This document shows, one piece after another, positions 19,316 to 26,849 of a stretch of DNA of 64,000 bases (position 1 is its first letter; each line of letters begins with the position of its first letter). The notes beneath the pieces were generated by a model that saw only the letters and a list, made by a program, of their open reading frames with translations, was not told where the DNA came from and did not search any database. A program made the translations under genes and the position numbers. Source of the stretch: Stanieria sp. NIES-3757 (lineage in GTDB: Bacteria > Cyanobacteriota > Cyanobacteriia > Cyanobacteriales > Xenococcaceae); the NCBI GenBank assembly GCA_002355455.1, contig AP017375.1:5137640-5201639 (forward strand), written 5' to 3'.

Positions 19316-19693
19316 ATGCTGGTACAAAAACTCAATCAAATGGAAGAATTTATCGCTGGCGATGGTACTCGTCTGCGAGAGTTGTTACATCCAGATAAGC
19401 AACCGATAGAATTACGCTACAGTTTAGCTCACGCAATTGTTCCTGTGGGACAAACTTCTATTCCTCACGCTCTAACAACTTCAGAAGTATATTATCTCCT
19501 CAGTGGTAAAGGAGAGATGCACATTGAGGAAGAAACTCAACTTATAGAAGCTGGAGATGCAGTTTACATTCCTCCCAATGCCAAACAATATATTCATAAT
19601 TGCGGTGACGAACCTTTAGTTTTTATCTGTATTGTCGATCCCGCTTGGCAAAAAGAAGACGAAACGGTTTTTTCAGTTAACAGTAATCAGTAG
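19316..19693 (+). CDS. Cupin domain protein
   Basis: A 125-residue single-domain cupin. Motif 1 is seen in HALTTSEVYYLLSGKGEMHI and motif 2 in PPNAKQYIHNCGDEPLVF; the fold probably binds a metal through His and Glu, but the usual HxH is not complete, so ligand and reaction are unknown. ATG at 19316 is preferred over an in-frame TTG at 19307. The last residues, SVNSNQ and the stop, are encoded by a run of CAGTTAA/CAGTAAT heptamers (19674-19693), directly followed by a REP-like hairpin at 19691-19719 that may end transcription. Confidence 0.82.
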   Translation: MLVQKLNQMEEFIAGDGTRLRELLHPDKQPIELRYSLAHAIVPVGQTSIPHALTTSEVYYLLSGKGEMHIEEETQLIEAGDAVYIPPNAKQYIHNCGDEPLVFICIVDPAWQKEDETVFSVNSNQ

Positions 19694-19719
19694 GGGGCAA
19701 GGCAGTACCTTGCCCGTAC
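19691..19719. repeat. REP-like palindrome after the cupin gene
   Basis: Arms GGGCAAGG and CCTTGCCC with loop CAGTA, flanked by TAGG and GTAC. It overlaps the stop codon of the cupin gene. A close copy lies at 40428-40456. It sits between convergent genes and could terminate both, although no T tract follows. Confidence 0.65.
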
Positions 19720-19723
19720 ACCT

Positions 19724-20803
19724 TTAATCATCCATTTGCCAAGGTTCAGTTAGATTATTTTCATCGAAAATGTTTTTTGGACGTAGAATCAAAACTAACT
19801 GTCCGACAATTGGTAGCTCAGGTTTATGTTCAAACCATTGAATTTCTAGTTTTCCATCTTTTTCTACGACAAAATAACTTTGGTTATTCCATTCTTGCTC
19901 GGCTCGATCTACAATGACCAAAACTTCTTCTACTTTTCCTGACAAGGCTTTTGGTAAGCGATCGCTTTTAGATAAATAACCTACAGGATTTTTAGCTTTG
20001 AGTAGTGCTTGCCAACCAGGCACGGGAACAAAAGTACCAGGTTCAGAAATTTGAATACTGCGAAAAGGTTCTTGAATTTCAATCGGTTTAACTGCTTCAA
20101 GCTCTTGACGACTGAGGGGATACGAACCAGCGAGCGGAATAATACAAGGTAACTCACTGTCTGATTCCAGACGGTAAACTGGCAAAAGGGGGGCAGTTTG
20201 ACTAGGAACAACAGTAAAATCATTTAAAAGCTGTTCTATTGCTGCTCTAGCTTTTTGAGAATGGGCAAATTTTAAACCTTGAGCAATTAAACGAGATCTT
20301 TCTTGTAAATCTTTCTTTTGTCGCGCTCGTTTCCAACATAAATAAGCAACTGCATCACCAGGATGATTGGTAAAATCATTAGGTAGTTGAGCTAAACTAG
20401 AAACTTCTTTCACTGCACGAGCAACTTCATGCGCTCCATCAATATCTAAATTCTTTTCGTAAGCTAATTGGGCTGCTGCTACTCGTTGAGATTGATTGAG
20501 AACTCGAAATTCGTATAAAACATCACTTTTGGGCCCTTGATAGTATTTTAAAATAGCCTCATCTGTTTGGGCTTGAGCAATACTGTCATAGACTTGAGCA
20601 GCCACAATCACTAAATTCTGCTGACTGCCTTGAAATCCAGTCTCCTCGAAAATTGTTTGGGGACTATAACCTGCTTTTTGTAACTGCTGACAAGTTTTGC
20701 CCCAATCAACCCAGTTACCTTCCTTGTGCAAAAGCGATCGCATTAACTCCTGGGCTTGTTGTTCAGACAGTTGGACTTGGCTGTTTTGAGGTAAATTAGT
20801 CAT
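19724..20803 (-). CDS. raf1: RuBisCO accumulation factor 1
   Basis: About 359 residues, matching Raf1 in length and in three parts: an N-terminal helical domain (SEQQAQELMRSLLHKEGNW; KAGYSPQTIFEETGFQGSQQ), a linker, and a C-terminal beta-rich domain (PGWQALLKAKNPVGYLSKSD; VLVIVDRAEQEWNNQSYFVV). Raf1 is a dimeric chaperone that brings folded RbcL subunits together into the RuBisCO core after GroEL. The ATG at 20803 (MTNLPQNSQ) is preferred over an upstream start at 20821. It is divergent from the CcmO gene across a 180-base spacer, so both carboxysome-related genes could share regulatory sequence. Confidence 0.92.
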   Translation of the reverse strand: MTNLPQNSQVQLSEQQAQELMRSLLHKEGNWVDWGKTCQQLQKAGYSPQTIFEETGFQGSQQNLVIVAAQVYDSIAQAQTDEAILKYYQGPKSDVLYEFRVLNQSQRVAAAQLAYEKNLDIDGAHEVARAVKEVSSLAQLPNDFTNHPGDAVAYLCWKRARQKKDLQERSRLIAQGLKFAHSQKARAAIEQLLNDFTVVPSQTAPLLPVYRLESDSELPCIIPLAGSYPLSRQELEAVKPIEIQEPFRSIQISEPGTFVPVPGWQALLKAKNPVGYLSKSDRLPKALSGKVEEVLVIVDRAEQEWNNQSYFVVEKDGKLEIQWFEHKPELPIVGQLVLILRPKNIFDENNLTEPWQMDD

Positions 20804-20983
20804 AGTTTTACAACCTAGCAAGCAGAAATTATCCAGATATCAGTTTCTCATATCTATTATTAGTTTTATTAAATTAAATTCAGTAGATAATTTTCAGCAT
20901 TTATTTATTTTTCTGACTAAACTATTTATAAGGGAAATACTACCTAAAATTAATGGCATTGTTATAGAGGAAAGAGAAACTGA

Positions 20984-21784
20984 ATGGCTGACCTAGATTT
21001 ACGGAGGCAGAGAGTTACTACCCAAAGACGATATCAACAACAGCAACAACACCCCTTTCAAGATAGCGCGCTTGGTTTAGTCTCTACTAAAAGTTTTCCC
21101 GCCATTGTTGGCACAGCAGATATGATGCTGAAATCCGCAGAAGTCACAATGGTGGGTTATGAAAAAACAGGCAGTGGACATTGTACTGCTGTTGTGAGGG
21201 GAAATATTTCTGATGTTCGTTTAGCGGTGGAAGAAGGTGCGAAAACTGCCGAAAAATTTGGTCAATTAGTCTCTAAGTTGGTAATTGCTCGTCCTATGCC
21301 CAATTTAGAAGCAGTTTTTCCTATTGGTTCTCATTTAGTCGAATTAGTACAAAAAAGACGAGGTTACAGTCGTCTCAGCAATCGTTCAATCGGTTTAATT
21401 GAAACGAGAGGCTTTCCTGCTATGGTAGGTGCTGCGGATGCGATGTTGAAATCGGCAGATGTACAGCTAGCTTCTTACGAAAAAATTGGTGATGGTTTAT
21501 GTACCGCAATCATTCGTGGTACAGTAGCCAATGTTGCTGTTGCGATCGATGCAGGAATGGAAGCAGCCGAAAGAATTGGGGAACTACACGCTGTCATGAT
21601 TATTCCTCGATTACTAGAAGATTTAGAACATATTCTACCTGTATCTAGTTACTGGATTGATGAACCCGAACCGTTACCAGTACTTTTACCCAATACTGTT
21701 AAGGAAAAAGAGGTAGTGGAATTACCTCAAGCAGATACTAAACCCATGCCTCTGAAAAGAATTGTTGAAATTGAAGAGCTTTAA
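20984..21784 (+). CDS. ccmO: Carboxysome shell protein CcmO (double BMC domain)
   Basis: A 266-residue protein with two tandem bacterial-microcompartment domains: the first at about 28-115 (ALGLVSTKSFPAIVGTADMM) and the second at about 128-215 (SIGLIETRGFPAMVGAADAM). It ends in a short Pro/Glu/Lys-rich tail. CcmO is required for beta-carboxysome shell formation and probably forms pseudohexameric trimers that tile facets or edges. The first 25 residues are Arg/Gln-rich. Start ATG with GAGGAAAGAG upstream. ccmK/L/M/N are not in the window, so this ccmO is outside the main ccm cluster, as in Synechocystis. Confidence 0.93.
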   Translation: MADLDLRRQRVTTQRRYQQQQQHPFQDSALGLVSTKSFPAIVGTADMMLKSAEVTMVGYEKTGSGHCTAVVRGNISDVRLAVEEGAKTAEKFGQLVSKLVIARPMPNLEAVFPIGSHLVELVQKRRGYSRLSNRSIGLIETRGFPAMVGAADAMLKSADVQLASYEKIGDGLCTAIIRGTVANVAVAIDAGMEAAERIGELHAVMIIPRLLEDLEHILPVSSYWIDEPEPLPVLLPNTVKEKEVVELPQADTKPMPLKRIVEIEEL

Positions 21785-21802
21785 TTATTTGATAACTCTC
21801 TC

Positions 21803-21886
21803 TGTCATACCGAGGCAACGAAGCATCTAACAAACTGTATCAATCAGTTTTCATTGCCAAGAGATTCTTCCTACGTCAGAATGACA
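21803..21886. repeat. Degenerate hairpin element
   Basis: An 84-base element whose ends are imperfect inverted repeats: TGTCATACCGAGGCAACGAA at the left and, on the other strand, TGTCATTCTGACGTAGGAAG at the right. A related half-copy is at 27389-27417. Looks like a decayed MITE or REP-type hairpin downstream of ccmO. Confidence 0.5.
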
Positions 21887-22034
21887 TAGTTATTGCTTGT
21901 CATCGCGAAATACAAGGAATTGTTATTCTCTATTGTTCCACCACTCATCTCCACCTGGTAATTGTTTCCTTATTTTTATGCCATAAATACTTATAAATGC
22001 CATATTATAAATATAATGACATTATTATTTATTT

Positions 22035-22283
22035 ATGACTATAAATAGGATAACTACCAAAATAGCTAAAGGCGGTAGAGTAGTCATCCCTGCTGAGTAT
22101 CGTCATGCCCTAAAACTAAACGTAGGAGATGAAGTTATCTTTACTCTAGAGCAAGGAGAAATCCGTATTATTCCACTTCAAGAAGCTCTTAGTCGTGCTA
22201 GAGACATTGTTGGTCAATATGTTAAATCTCGTTCCTTAGCTGATGAATTAATTGCTCAAAGAAAAGAAGAGGATAATTCATGA
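22035..22283 (+). CDS. AbrB/MazE-fold antitoxin
   Basis: An 82-residue protein with a swapped-hairpin AbrB DNA-binding domain at the N-terminus (ITTKIAKGGRVVIPAEYRHALKLNVGDEVIF) shown here in part, and a C-terminal toxin-binding tail ending in LADELIAQRKEEDNS. It should bind its own promoter and neutralise the PIN toxin encoded next. The stop and the next start overlap as ATGA at 22280-22283, typical of such operons. A weakly AT-rich leader lies upstream. Confidence 0.88.
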   Translation: MTINRITTKIAKGGRVVIPAEYRHALKLNVGDEVIFTLEQGEIRIIPLQEALSRARDIVGQYVKSRSLADELIAQRKEEDNS

Positions 22284-22666
22284 GTCGATGGGTACTTGAT
22301 GCCAGTGCTATTCTTGCTTTTTTAAACAAAGAACCAGGTACAGAAAAAGTGGCACTAATTTTGGCAGAAGGAGCAATAGTCAGCACAGTCAACCACAGCG
22401 AAGTAATTGCTAAGTTAATAGAAGCAGGAGTACCAGAAGCAGAAGTTAGGGTAGTTTTAGGCTATCTCAACTACACAATAATTAACTTTGATGAAGAAAG
22501 TGCTTGGGCAACTGCCCGTCTTCGTACCTTAACAAAAACAGTAGGATTATCATTGGCCGATCGCGCTTGTTTGGGACTAGCACTTCAATTAAATTTACCC
22601 GTTGCTACAGCAGATCGAGTTTGGCAAAAGCTATCTCTCAAGCTTCAAATTGAAATTGTGCGTTAA
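22280..22666 (+). CDS. vapC: VapC-like PIN domain toxin
   Basis: A 128-residue PIN nuclease. The conserved acidic residues appear in VLDASAILAF (Asp7), HSEVIAKLIE, LSLADRACLGLA and ATADRVW. VapC toxins cut tRNA or rRNA and block translation until neutralised. It is translationally coupled to the AbrB-type antitoxin through an ATGA overlap. It is the first of two head-to-tail PIN modules; the two toxins belong to different PIN subfamilies and are not recent duplicates. Confidence 0.88.
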   Translation: MSRWVLDASAILAFLNKEPGTEKVALILAEGAIVSTVNHSEVIAKLIEAGVPEAEVRVVLGYLNYTIINFDEESAWATARLRTLTKTVGLSLADRACLGLALQLNLPVATADRVWQKLSLKLQIEIVR

Positions 22667-22822
22667 TTTTATTCCCGTATCTCAACTTCTACCAAAGTGA
22701 GAGAGGCTCGTAAAGCGATCGCATCTATCTATATTGATTGATCGCGCTTAAACTATGCAACAACCCTAATAATTTCACTTAGCACTTGTGTTTAAATAAA
22801 TAGTAAGTAAACTAATCTAACT

Positions 22823-23062
22823 ATGACTTCTTACAAGACTTACCTTACAGTTAATGAGTCTAATCAAATAATTGTTTCTAATCTACCATTTCAGCCTGGA
22901 CAAAAAGTTGAGGTCAGAATTGAAGTAGTAGATGAAAACAAACAAAATTTAGTTAAAGAACTGCAAGATTTATTTAAAGAAATTCAGACACTACCATCAT
23001 CTCAGCATCTTACAGAGGAAGAAATTGCAGCAGAAATAGAAGCTTATCGACAGAATCAATGA
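22823..23062 (+). CDS. Putative antitoxin of a PIN module
   Basis: A 79-residue acidic protein. The first 40 residues (SYKTYLTVNESNQIIVSNLP, then FQPGQKVEVRIEV) look like a small beta-strand DNA-binding or dimerisation unit; the C-terminal half is charged and helical (TEEEIAAEIEAYRQNQ). I call it an antitoxin because its stop overlaps the start of the next PIN toxin gene as ATGA (23059-23062) and because size and position fit. The family is not recognised with certainty. Confidence 0.75.
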   Translation: MTSYKTYLTVNESNQIIVSNLPFQPGQKVEVRIEVVDENKQNLVKELQDLFKEIQTLPSSQHLTEEEIAAEIEAYRQNQ

Positions 23063-23460
23063 AAGTAATTATCGATACAAATATTTTAGTATCTGCTGCC
23101 TTAAAAAATAGACAACCAGAACAAGTTGTTTTATTGGTCGCTTCTAATTATCAATGGCTGGTATCTACAGAGATTTTACAAGAATACGAGCAAATACTAA
23201 GTCGCAAAAAATTAAATATCGATCAAGATAAACGAAGTCGTTTTATACGATTAATTAAACAATTGACTAATTTAGTAGAGGTAAACTCAGTCATTGATTT
23301 TCCTAGGGATAGAAAAGATGCTAAATTTTTAGCCTGTGCAATGGCAGCAAAAGCAGATTTTTTGATTACAGGAGATCGAGATTTTTCTGAAGCACAGCAG
23401 TTAATAGAAACCAAAATTATTTCTGTCAGAGAATTTATAGAATTGTTTCAACCAAGGTAA
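23059..23460 (+). CDS. PIN domain toxin of the COG1569 type
   Basis: A 133-residue PIN protein with KVIIDTNILVSAALKNRQPE at the start (Asp6), STEILQEYEQIL in the middle, and DRKDAKFLACAMAAKADFLI followed by TGDRDF near the end. This pattern fits the putative toxin-antitoxin PIN family (COG1569), thought to be ribonucleases. It is coupled to the small upstream gene. Downstream begins the repeat-rich spacer before the pilin genes. Confidence 0.86.
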   Translation: MKVIIDTNILVSAALKNRQPEQVVLLVASNYQWLVSTEILQEYEQILSRKKLNIDQDKRSRFIRLIKQLTNLVEVNSVIDFPRDRKDAKFLACAMAAKADFLITGDRDFSEAQQLIETKIISVREFIELFQPR

Positions 23461-23633
23461 AAGCTGCGATCGCGCTTAAGCTATTCTACAACCCTAATAA
23501 TTTCATTTGGCACTTGCTATTAGGATTAATACTGATACTACTTGAATTGCAATTGATTTCATTATCTTAACAAAAGGCGATCGCATTACGAATTACCATC
23601 AAAACGCAATCGCCAGATCATCCATTTTCACCC

Positions 23634-23661
23634 GTAGGGGCGATTCGCGAATCGCCCCTAC
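23634..23661. repeat. Perfect 28-base REP palindrome (type A)
   Basis: Perfect inverted repeat with arms GTAGGGGCGATTCG and CGAATCGCCCCTAC. An identical copy is inside the RAYT gene at 26541-26568; a variant with CAGTTCG/CGAACTG centre is at 26160-26187 and 26816-26843. Confidence 0.92.
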
Positions 23662-23860
23662 CATTGTCACATCAAACCGATTCACCCAATTTTCGCGATC
23701 TTAACCATCGGTTTGCCCCTACCATCGTCACATCAAACCAATTTACCCAATTTTCGCGATCGTAATCACCTATTCATCCCTACAATCATCACACCAAAAT
23801 TATCGAATCGATCTATATTTCTTAACCGTAATTACCCGTTCGCATCTACAATATCCACGA
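23654..23860. repeat. Degenerate 61-base tandem repeats
   Basis: The unit beginning GCCCCTACCATTGTCACATC at 23654 recurs at 23715 (GCCCCTACCATCGTCACATC), in weaker form at 23776 and again near 23842. The first two units are nearly identical over most of their length, including CCCAATTTTCGCGATC. The array begins within the right arm of the REP palindrome, so it may have grown from it. Confidence 0.75.
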
Positions 23861-24013
23861 AAACTCATTAAACAATAGAATTAATCGCCATTACCAAACC
23901 GATTAAAAAAAATTTTTTCTGATGATGATATAAAAAATGATCAAAGTGGGTAATTTTTAAATAGGAAAGGAAAATAACAAAAACCACCCACAAAACACAA
24001 ATCACAAACCTAT

Positions 24014-24022
24014 AAGGAAGGA
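24014..24022 (+). promoter_or_regulatory. Strong Shine-Dalgarno of the pilin gene
   Basis: AAGGAAGGA lies four bases before the ATG at 24027. It is one of the best ribosome-binding sites in the window and fits a highly expressed pilin. Confidence 0.8.
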
Positions 24023-24026
24023 TAAC

Positions 24027-24542
24027 ATGAATAACCTATTTACTGCAAAATTATTACAAAATTTACGTAGCAAAAAAGGTAACAAAGGTTTCACATTAAT
24101 TGAATTATTAGTAGTAGTAATTATCATCGGTGTACTCGCTGCTGTTGCTTTACCTAACCTCTTAGGACAAGTTGGTAAAGCCAGAGAAACTGAAGGTAAA
24201 AATGGTGTTGGTACTATTAACCGCGCTCAGCAATCTTACCACTTTGAGAAACAAGCTTTTGCAAATGGTACTACTGTAACCGATGCAGACAATGAGCTTG
24301 GTGCAGTAATTGTTAGTGATTATTATACTTTTGCTATCACTGGTGCTGCTGCTGATGCTACTGTTGCTGCTGCTGCTTCAGATGGACCTAATGATGGTGT
24401 CAGAAATTATGCTGGTGCTATCAGCTATAACGCTGGTGCTTATGACTCAGCTGTATGCCAATCTGATGAAATTGATGGACCAGTAACTCCTACTGCAGCT
24501 GGTGGTGATGCTGGTTGTTCTACTGGTACCGAATTACAATAA
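24027..24542 (+). CDS. pilA: Type IV pilin (PilA-like)
   Basis: A 171-residue prepilin. The leader (1-24) ends in the PilD cleavage site KG/FTLIELL with Glu5 of the mature protein, followed by the hydrophobic alpha-1 helix LLVVVIIIGVLAAVALPNLL. The globular part is rich in Ala, Gly and Thr, contains AQQSYHFEKQAFANG, a typical cyanobacterial pilin motif, and has two cysteines (VCQSDE and GCSTG) that can form the C-terminal disulphide loop. It probably forms the main type IV pilus fibre for motility or DNA uptake. A strong terminator follows directly, so it is largely transcribed alone. Confidence 0.94.
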   Translation: MNNLFTAKLLQNLRSKKGNKGFTLIELLVVVIIIGVLAAVALPNLLGQVGKARETEGKNGVGTINRAQQSYHFEKQAFANGTTVTDADNELGAVIVSDYYTFAITGAAADATVAAAASDGPNDGVRNYAGAISYNAGAYDSAVCQSDEIDGPVTPTAAGGDAGCSTGTELQ

Positions 24543-24572
24543 AAACATACATAATTATTTAAATTAAATAGA

Positions 24573-24599
24573 ACAGGCAAAAGTTTGCCTGTTTTTTTT
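24573..24599 (+). terminator. Rho-independent terminator of pilA
   Basis: Stem ACAGGCAAA / TTTGCCTGT with a two-base centre, followed by eight Ts. Located 31 bases after the pilA stop codon. Confidence 0.92.
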
Positions 24600-24749
24600 A
24601 TTATTTATTTTATTTCATACAAAACAAATAATAGTTAAAGTTAGCATAAAGCTAAATTATTAATGATATTAATGCATTAAAACCTGGGTATTTTATTATT
24701 AAAGCTATTTGATTTTGTATAAATATAGTAAATATATTAGGCAATAAAA

Positions 24750-25259
24750 ATGAAAAAATCACTGTTTTTTTTTATAAAAAAATTAGGAAAGCACAACTAT
24801 AATGATCACGGCTTTACCATGATTGAATTATTAGTTGTTATGTTATTCATAGGCTTATTATCTGCACTTAGTTTACCTAATTTTCTCAATCAAGTAGGAA
24901 AAGCTAGAGAAACTGAAGCTAAAAATAATCTCGGAACCCTTGCTCGTTCTCAACAAGCTTATCATTTTGAAAAATTAATTTTTGCAGATAGTCTTAATAA
25001 ATTAAATTTAAATAATAACTTAACTACTCGCTACTATAATTCTCCAGTTCCAGATATAGCAAATTCGGTGTTGGTTAAACATCGAAGTGTTGCTATTAAT
25101 CCTTTCAAGGATTATGTTAAAAATTATGCTGTAGGAGTATATTACAATAGTGGATCTTACGAGTTCTATTTATGTCAAAGTTATGCAGTAAATCAACCTG
25201 TAGATGTTCCAAATAATATCTCTAATGATTGTACTAACAACGGAATTAAAATTAAGTAA
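24750..25259 (+). CDS. Second type IV pilin-like protein
   Basis: A 169-residue prepilin related to the upstream PilA: leader of about 27 residues ending HG/FTMIELLVVM, alpha-1 helix, then the shared KARETEAKNNLGTLARSQQA and YHFEKL motifs. The C-terminal half differs and is Asn-rich; two cysteines (LCQSY and DCTNN) match the PilA disulphide positions. It has no strong Shine-Dalgarno and lies after the pilA terminator, so it is probably expressed far less: a minor pilin or alternative subunit (PilA2-like). It is followed after 61 bases by the membrane-anchored accessory gene. Confidence 0.88.
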   Translation: MKKSLFFFIKKLGKHNYNDHGFTMIELLVVMLFIGLLSALSLPNFLNQVGKARETEAKNNLGTLARSQQAYHFEKLIFADSLNKLNLNNNLTTRYYNSPVPDIANSVLVKHRSVAINPFKDYVKNYAVGVYYNSGSYEFYLCQSYAVNQPVDVPNNISNDCTNNGIKIK

Positions 25260-25320
25260 TTGACCTGATGACAGTTATTAATAAAATAGCTAATTTAAAA
25301 AATGAACATAAGGCTCTAAA

Positions 25321-26115
25321 GTGTTTTCTATGTTTTTAAATTTAAAATTTTTACGTCAGTCTTTAACACATTATCTTACTGCTTTAGTTTGTTTTGCAGG
25401 AATTATTTTTTTTCAAAAACAATATTTTTTTCAAAAAATTATTTCGCAAAAAAATATAGATTATTTTCAACAAGAACAATCGTTAAAAACAGATTTAAAT
25501 TTACAAAAAAAATTACCAAACTTTGGTCTTAAAAATTTAATAGCTGATTGGAATTTATTACAATATATTCAATATTTTGGTGATGACAAAGCCAGAGAAG
25601 CCACAGGATATTCTTTAGTAACAGATTATTTTGAAATCATTGTAGAAAAAGACCCTAGATTCATTCAGGCATTGCTTTCTCTCTCTACAGCGAATTCAAT
25701 ATTTGTGGGCAGACCAGATCAAACTATTGCTTTAATGAACCAAGCATTAAACTCTCTTACCCCAGAAAAATTTCCAATGGGTTACTATGTTTGGACTTAT
25801 AAAGGCGTAGATGAAATTTTATTTCTTGGCGACTTAAAAGCTGCGGAGAATTCTTATCAGAAAGCAGCAGAATGGGCTGACTTACAAACTGAACCAACCT
25901 GGAAAGATATGGCAATTCAAGCCAATAATACTGCCCAATTTTTAGCTACCAATCCCGATAGCACCAAAGTACAAGTTTATGCGTGGTTAAATATTTTAAG
26001 CACTGCCAGAGATGAAAAAACCAAACAACACGCGCTTCAGCAAGTTAAAGCTTTGGGTGCAGACATTATCGTCACCGAAACAGGCGAATTACAAGTTAAA
26101 TTACCAACAACATAG
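25321..26115 (+). CDS. Pilin-linked membrane-anchored helical-repeat protein
   Basis: About 264 residues. One N-terminal transmembrane helix (about 15-33) is followed by a long basic/aromatic stretch and a helical, TPR-like domain: LQYIQYFGDDKAREATGYSL, LSLSTANSIFVGRPDQTIAL and KAAENSYQKAAEWADL. A clear paralogue (255 residues, same motif order) is at 53762. The function is unknown; its place directly after two pilin genes suggests a role in pilus assembly or pilin handling. In Synechocystis a hypothetical gene follows pilA1-pilA2 in the same way, but I cannot verify homology here. GTG at 25321 has AAGG seven bases upstream; ATG at 25330 is possible. Confidence 0.75.
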   Translation: MFSMFLNLKFLRQSLTHYLTALVCFAGIIFFQKQYFFQKIISQKNIDYFQQEQSLKTDLNLQKKLPNFGLKNLIADWNLLQYIQYFGDDKAREATGYSLVTDYFEIIVEKDPRFIQALLSLSTANSIFVGRPDQTIALMNQALNSLTPEKFPMGYYVWTYKGVDEILFLGDLKAAENSYQKAAEWADLQTEPTWKDMAIQANNTAQFLATNPDSTKVQVYAWLNILSTARDEKTKQHALQQVKALGADIIVTETGELQVKLPTT

Positions 26116-26159
26116 GGACAATTATTTTTATTGCGTTATGGTTATTTCCGATACATCCT

Positions 26160-26187
26160 GTAGGGGCAGTTCGCGAACTGCCCCTAC
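26160..26187. repeat. Perfect 28-base REP palindrome (type B), left of RAYT
   Basis: Arms GTAGGGGCAGTTCG and CGAACTGCCCCTAC. It lies 76 bases before the RAYT start codon. The preceding 20 bases resemble those before the copy inside the RAYT gene (CCGATACATCCT versus CCGACACACCCT). Confidence 0.92.
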
Positions 26188-26263
26188 GATAACCAATCAC
26201 ATCCACGACAATCAATTCCACAATTACCACACACAACATTTTTAAAATTTCGCAACCAATTAC

Positions 26264-26809
26264 ATGGCATACAACCCAGACAAACATCATCGTCGTTCCA
26301 TTCGATTAAAAGGATACGATTACAGCCAACCAGGGGCGTATTTCATCACCGTTTGTGCTTATCAAAGACAATGCATATTTGGGGATATTGTTGATGGGCG
26401 GATGGTATTAAATCAATACGGTTCAATTGTAGCGCAAACCTATCAATGGTTATCCCAACGTTATCATTATGTTTGTTTGGATGAATGCATTATTATGCCC
26501 AATCATTTGCATGGCATTATCGTCATCACCGACACACCCTGTAGGGGCGATTCGCGAATCGCCCCTACGACAAATAACCAAACCCACACGATTAAACCAA
26601 AATCATTGGGACGTTTAATTGGTGCATTTAAAACCGTTTCCACCAAACAAATCAATATCCTTCGTGATGCCCCAGGTCTACCCATCTGGCAACGCAATTA
26701 TTACGAACACATCATTCGCAACCAAAACGCTTTAGATCGGATTCGTGAATATATTATTAATAATCCTATTTCCTGGCAAATAGACCAATTGCATCCCAAC
26801 AATCCCTGA
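26264..26809 (+). CDS. REP-associated tyrosine transposase (RAYT, Y1_Tnp)
   Basis: A 181-residue single-strand transposase of the IS200/IS605-related TnpA-REP family. It opens with HHRRSIRLKGYDYSQPGAYF, then FITVCAYQR, and carries the HUH metal motif in MPNHLHGIIV (about 79-88). The helix expected to carry the catalytic tyrosine follows near YYEHIIRNQNALDRI. RAYTs act on REP palindromes, nicking and rejoining single strands. Here type B palindromes lie on both sides, and a perfect type A palindrome is inside the gene, encoding CRGDSRIAPT (about 94-103) right after the HUH motif, without breaking the frame. Whether the protein is active is unknown. Confidence 0.92.
   Translation: MAYNPDKHHRRSIRLKGYDYSQPGAYFITVCAYQRQCIFGDIVDGRMVLNQYGSIVAQTYQWLSQRYHYVCLDECIIMPNHLHGIIVITDTPCRGDSRIAPTTNNQTHTIKPKSLGRLIGAFKTVSTKQINILRDAPGLPIWQRNYYEHIIRNQNALDRIREYIINNPISWQIDQLHPNNP
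26541..26568. repeat. REP palindrome (type A) inside the RAYT reading frame
   Basis: A perfect 28-base palindrome identical to that at 23634-23661. It is translated in frame as part of CRGDSRIAPT. Confidence 0.92.
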
Positions 26810-26815
26810 AAATGG

Positions 26816-26843
26816 TTAGGGGCAGTTCGCGAACTGCCTCTAC
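26816..26843. repeat. REP palindrome (type B), right of RAYT
   Basis: Arms TAGGGGCAGTTCG and CGAACTGCCTCTA, one mismatch from perfect. It starts seven bases after the RAYT stop codon and ends seven bases before the DUF29 gene, so the unit REP-RAYT-REP spans about 26160-26843. Confidence 0.9.
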
Positions 26844-26849
26844 TATAAT

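Larger units (their letters stand above)
23461..24026. other. Repeat-rich intergenic region before pilA
   Basis: About 566 bases holding HIP1 sites (near 23467 and 23579), a perfect 28-base REP palindrome (23634-23661), degenerate 61-base tandem repeats (from 23654) and, at its end, an A-rich leader with the pilin Shine-Dalgarno. No open reading frame of note. The pilin promoter should lie in the last 150 bases. Confidence 0.7.

Noticed and set aside
23634-23860. CRISPR array
   Set aside because: Repeats are degenerate, the 61-base unit has no constant repeat/variable spacer pattern, and no cas genes are near.
26012-26245. 77-residue frame overlapping the end of the pilin accessory gene
   Set aside because: It is largely out of frame with a real gene and then reads through a REP palindrome; the RGSSRTAPT-type peptide is simply the translated palindrome.
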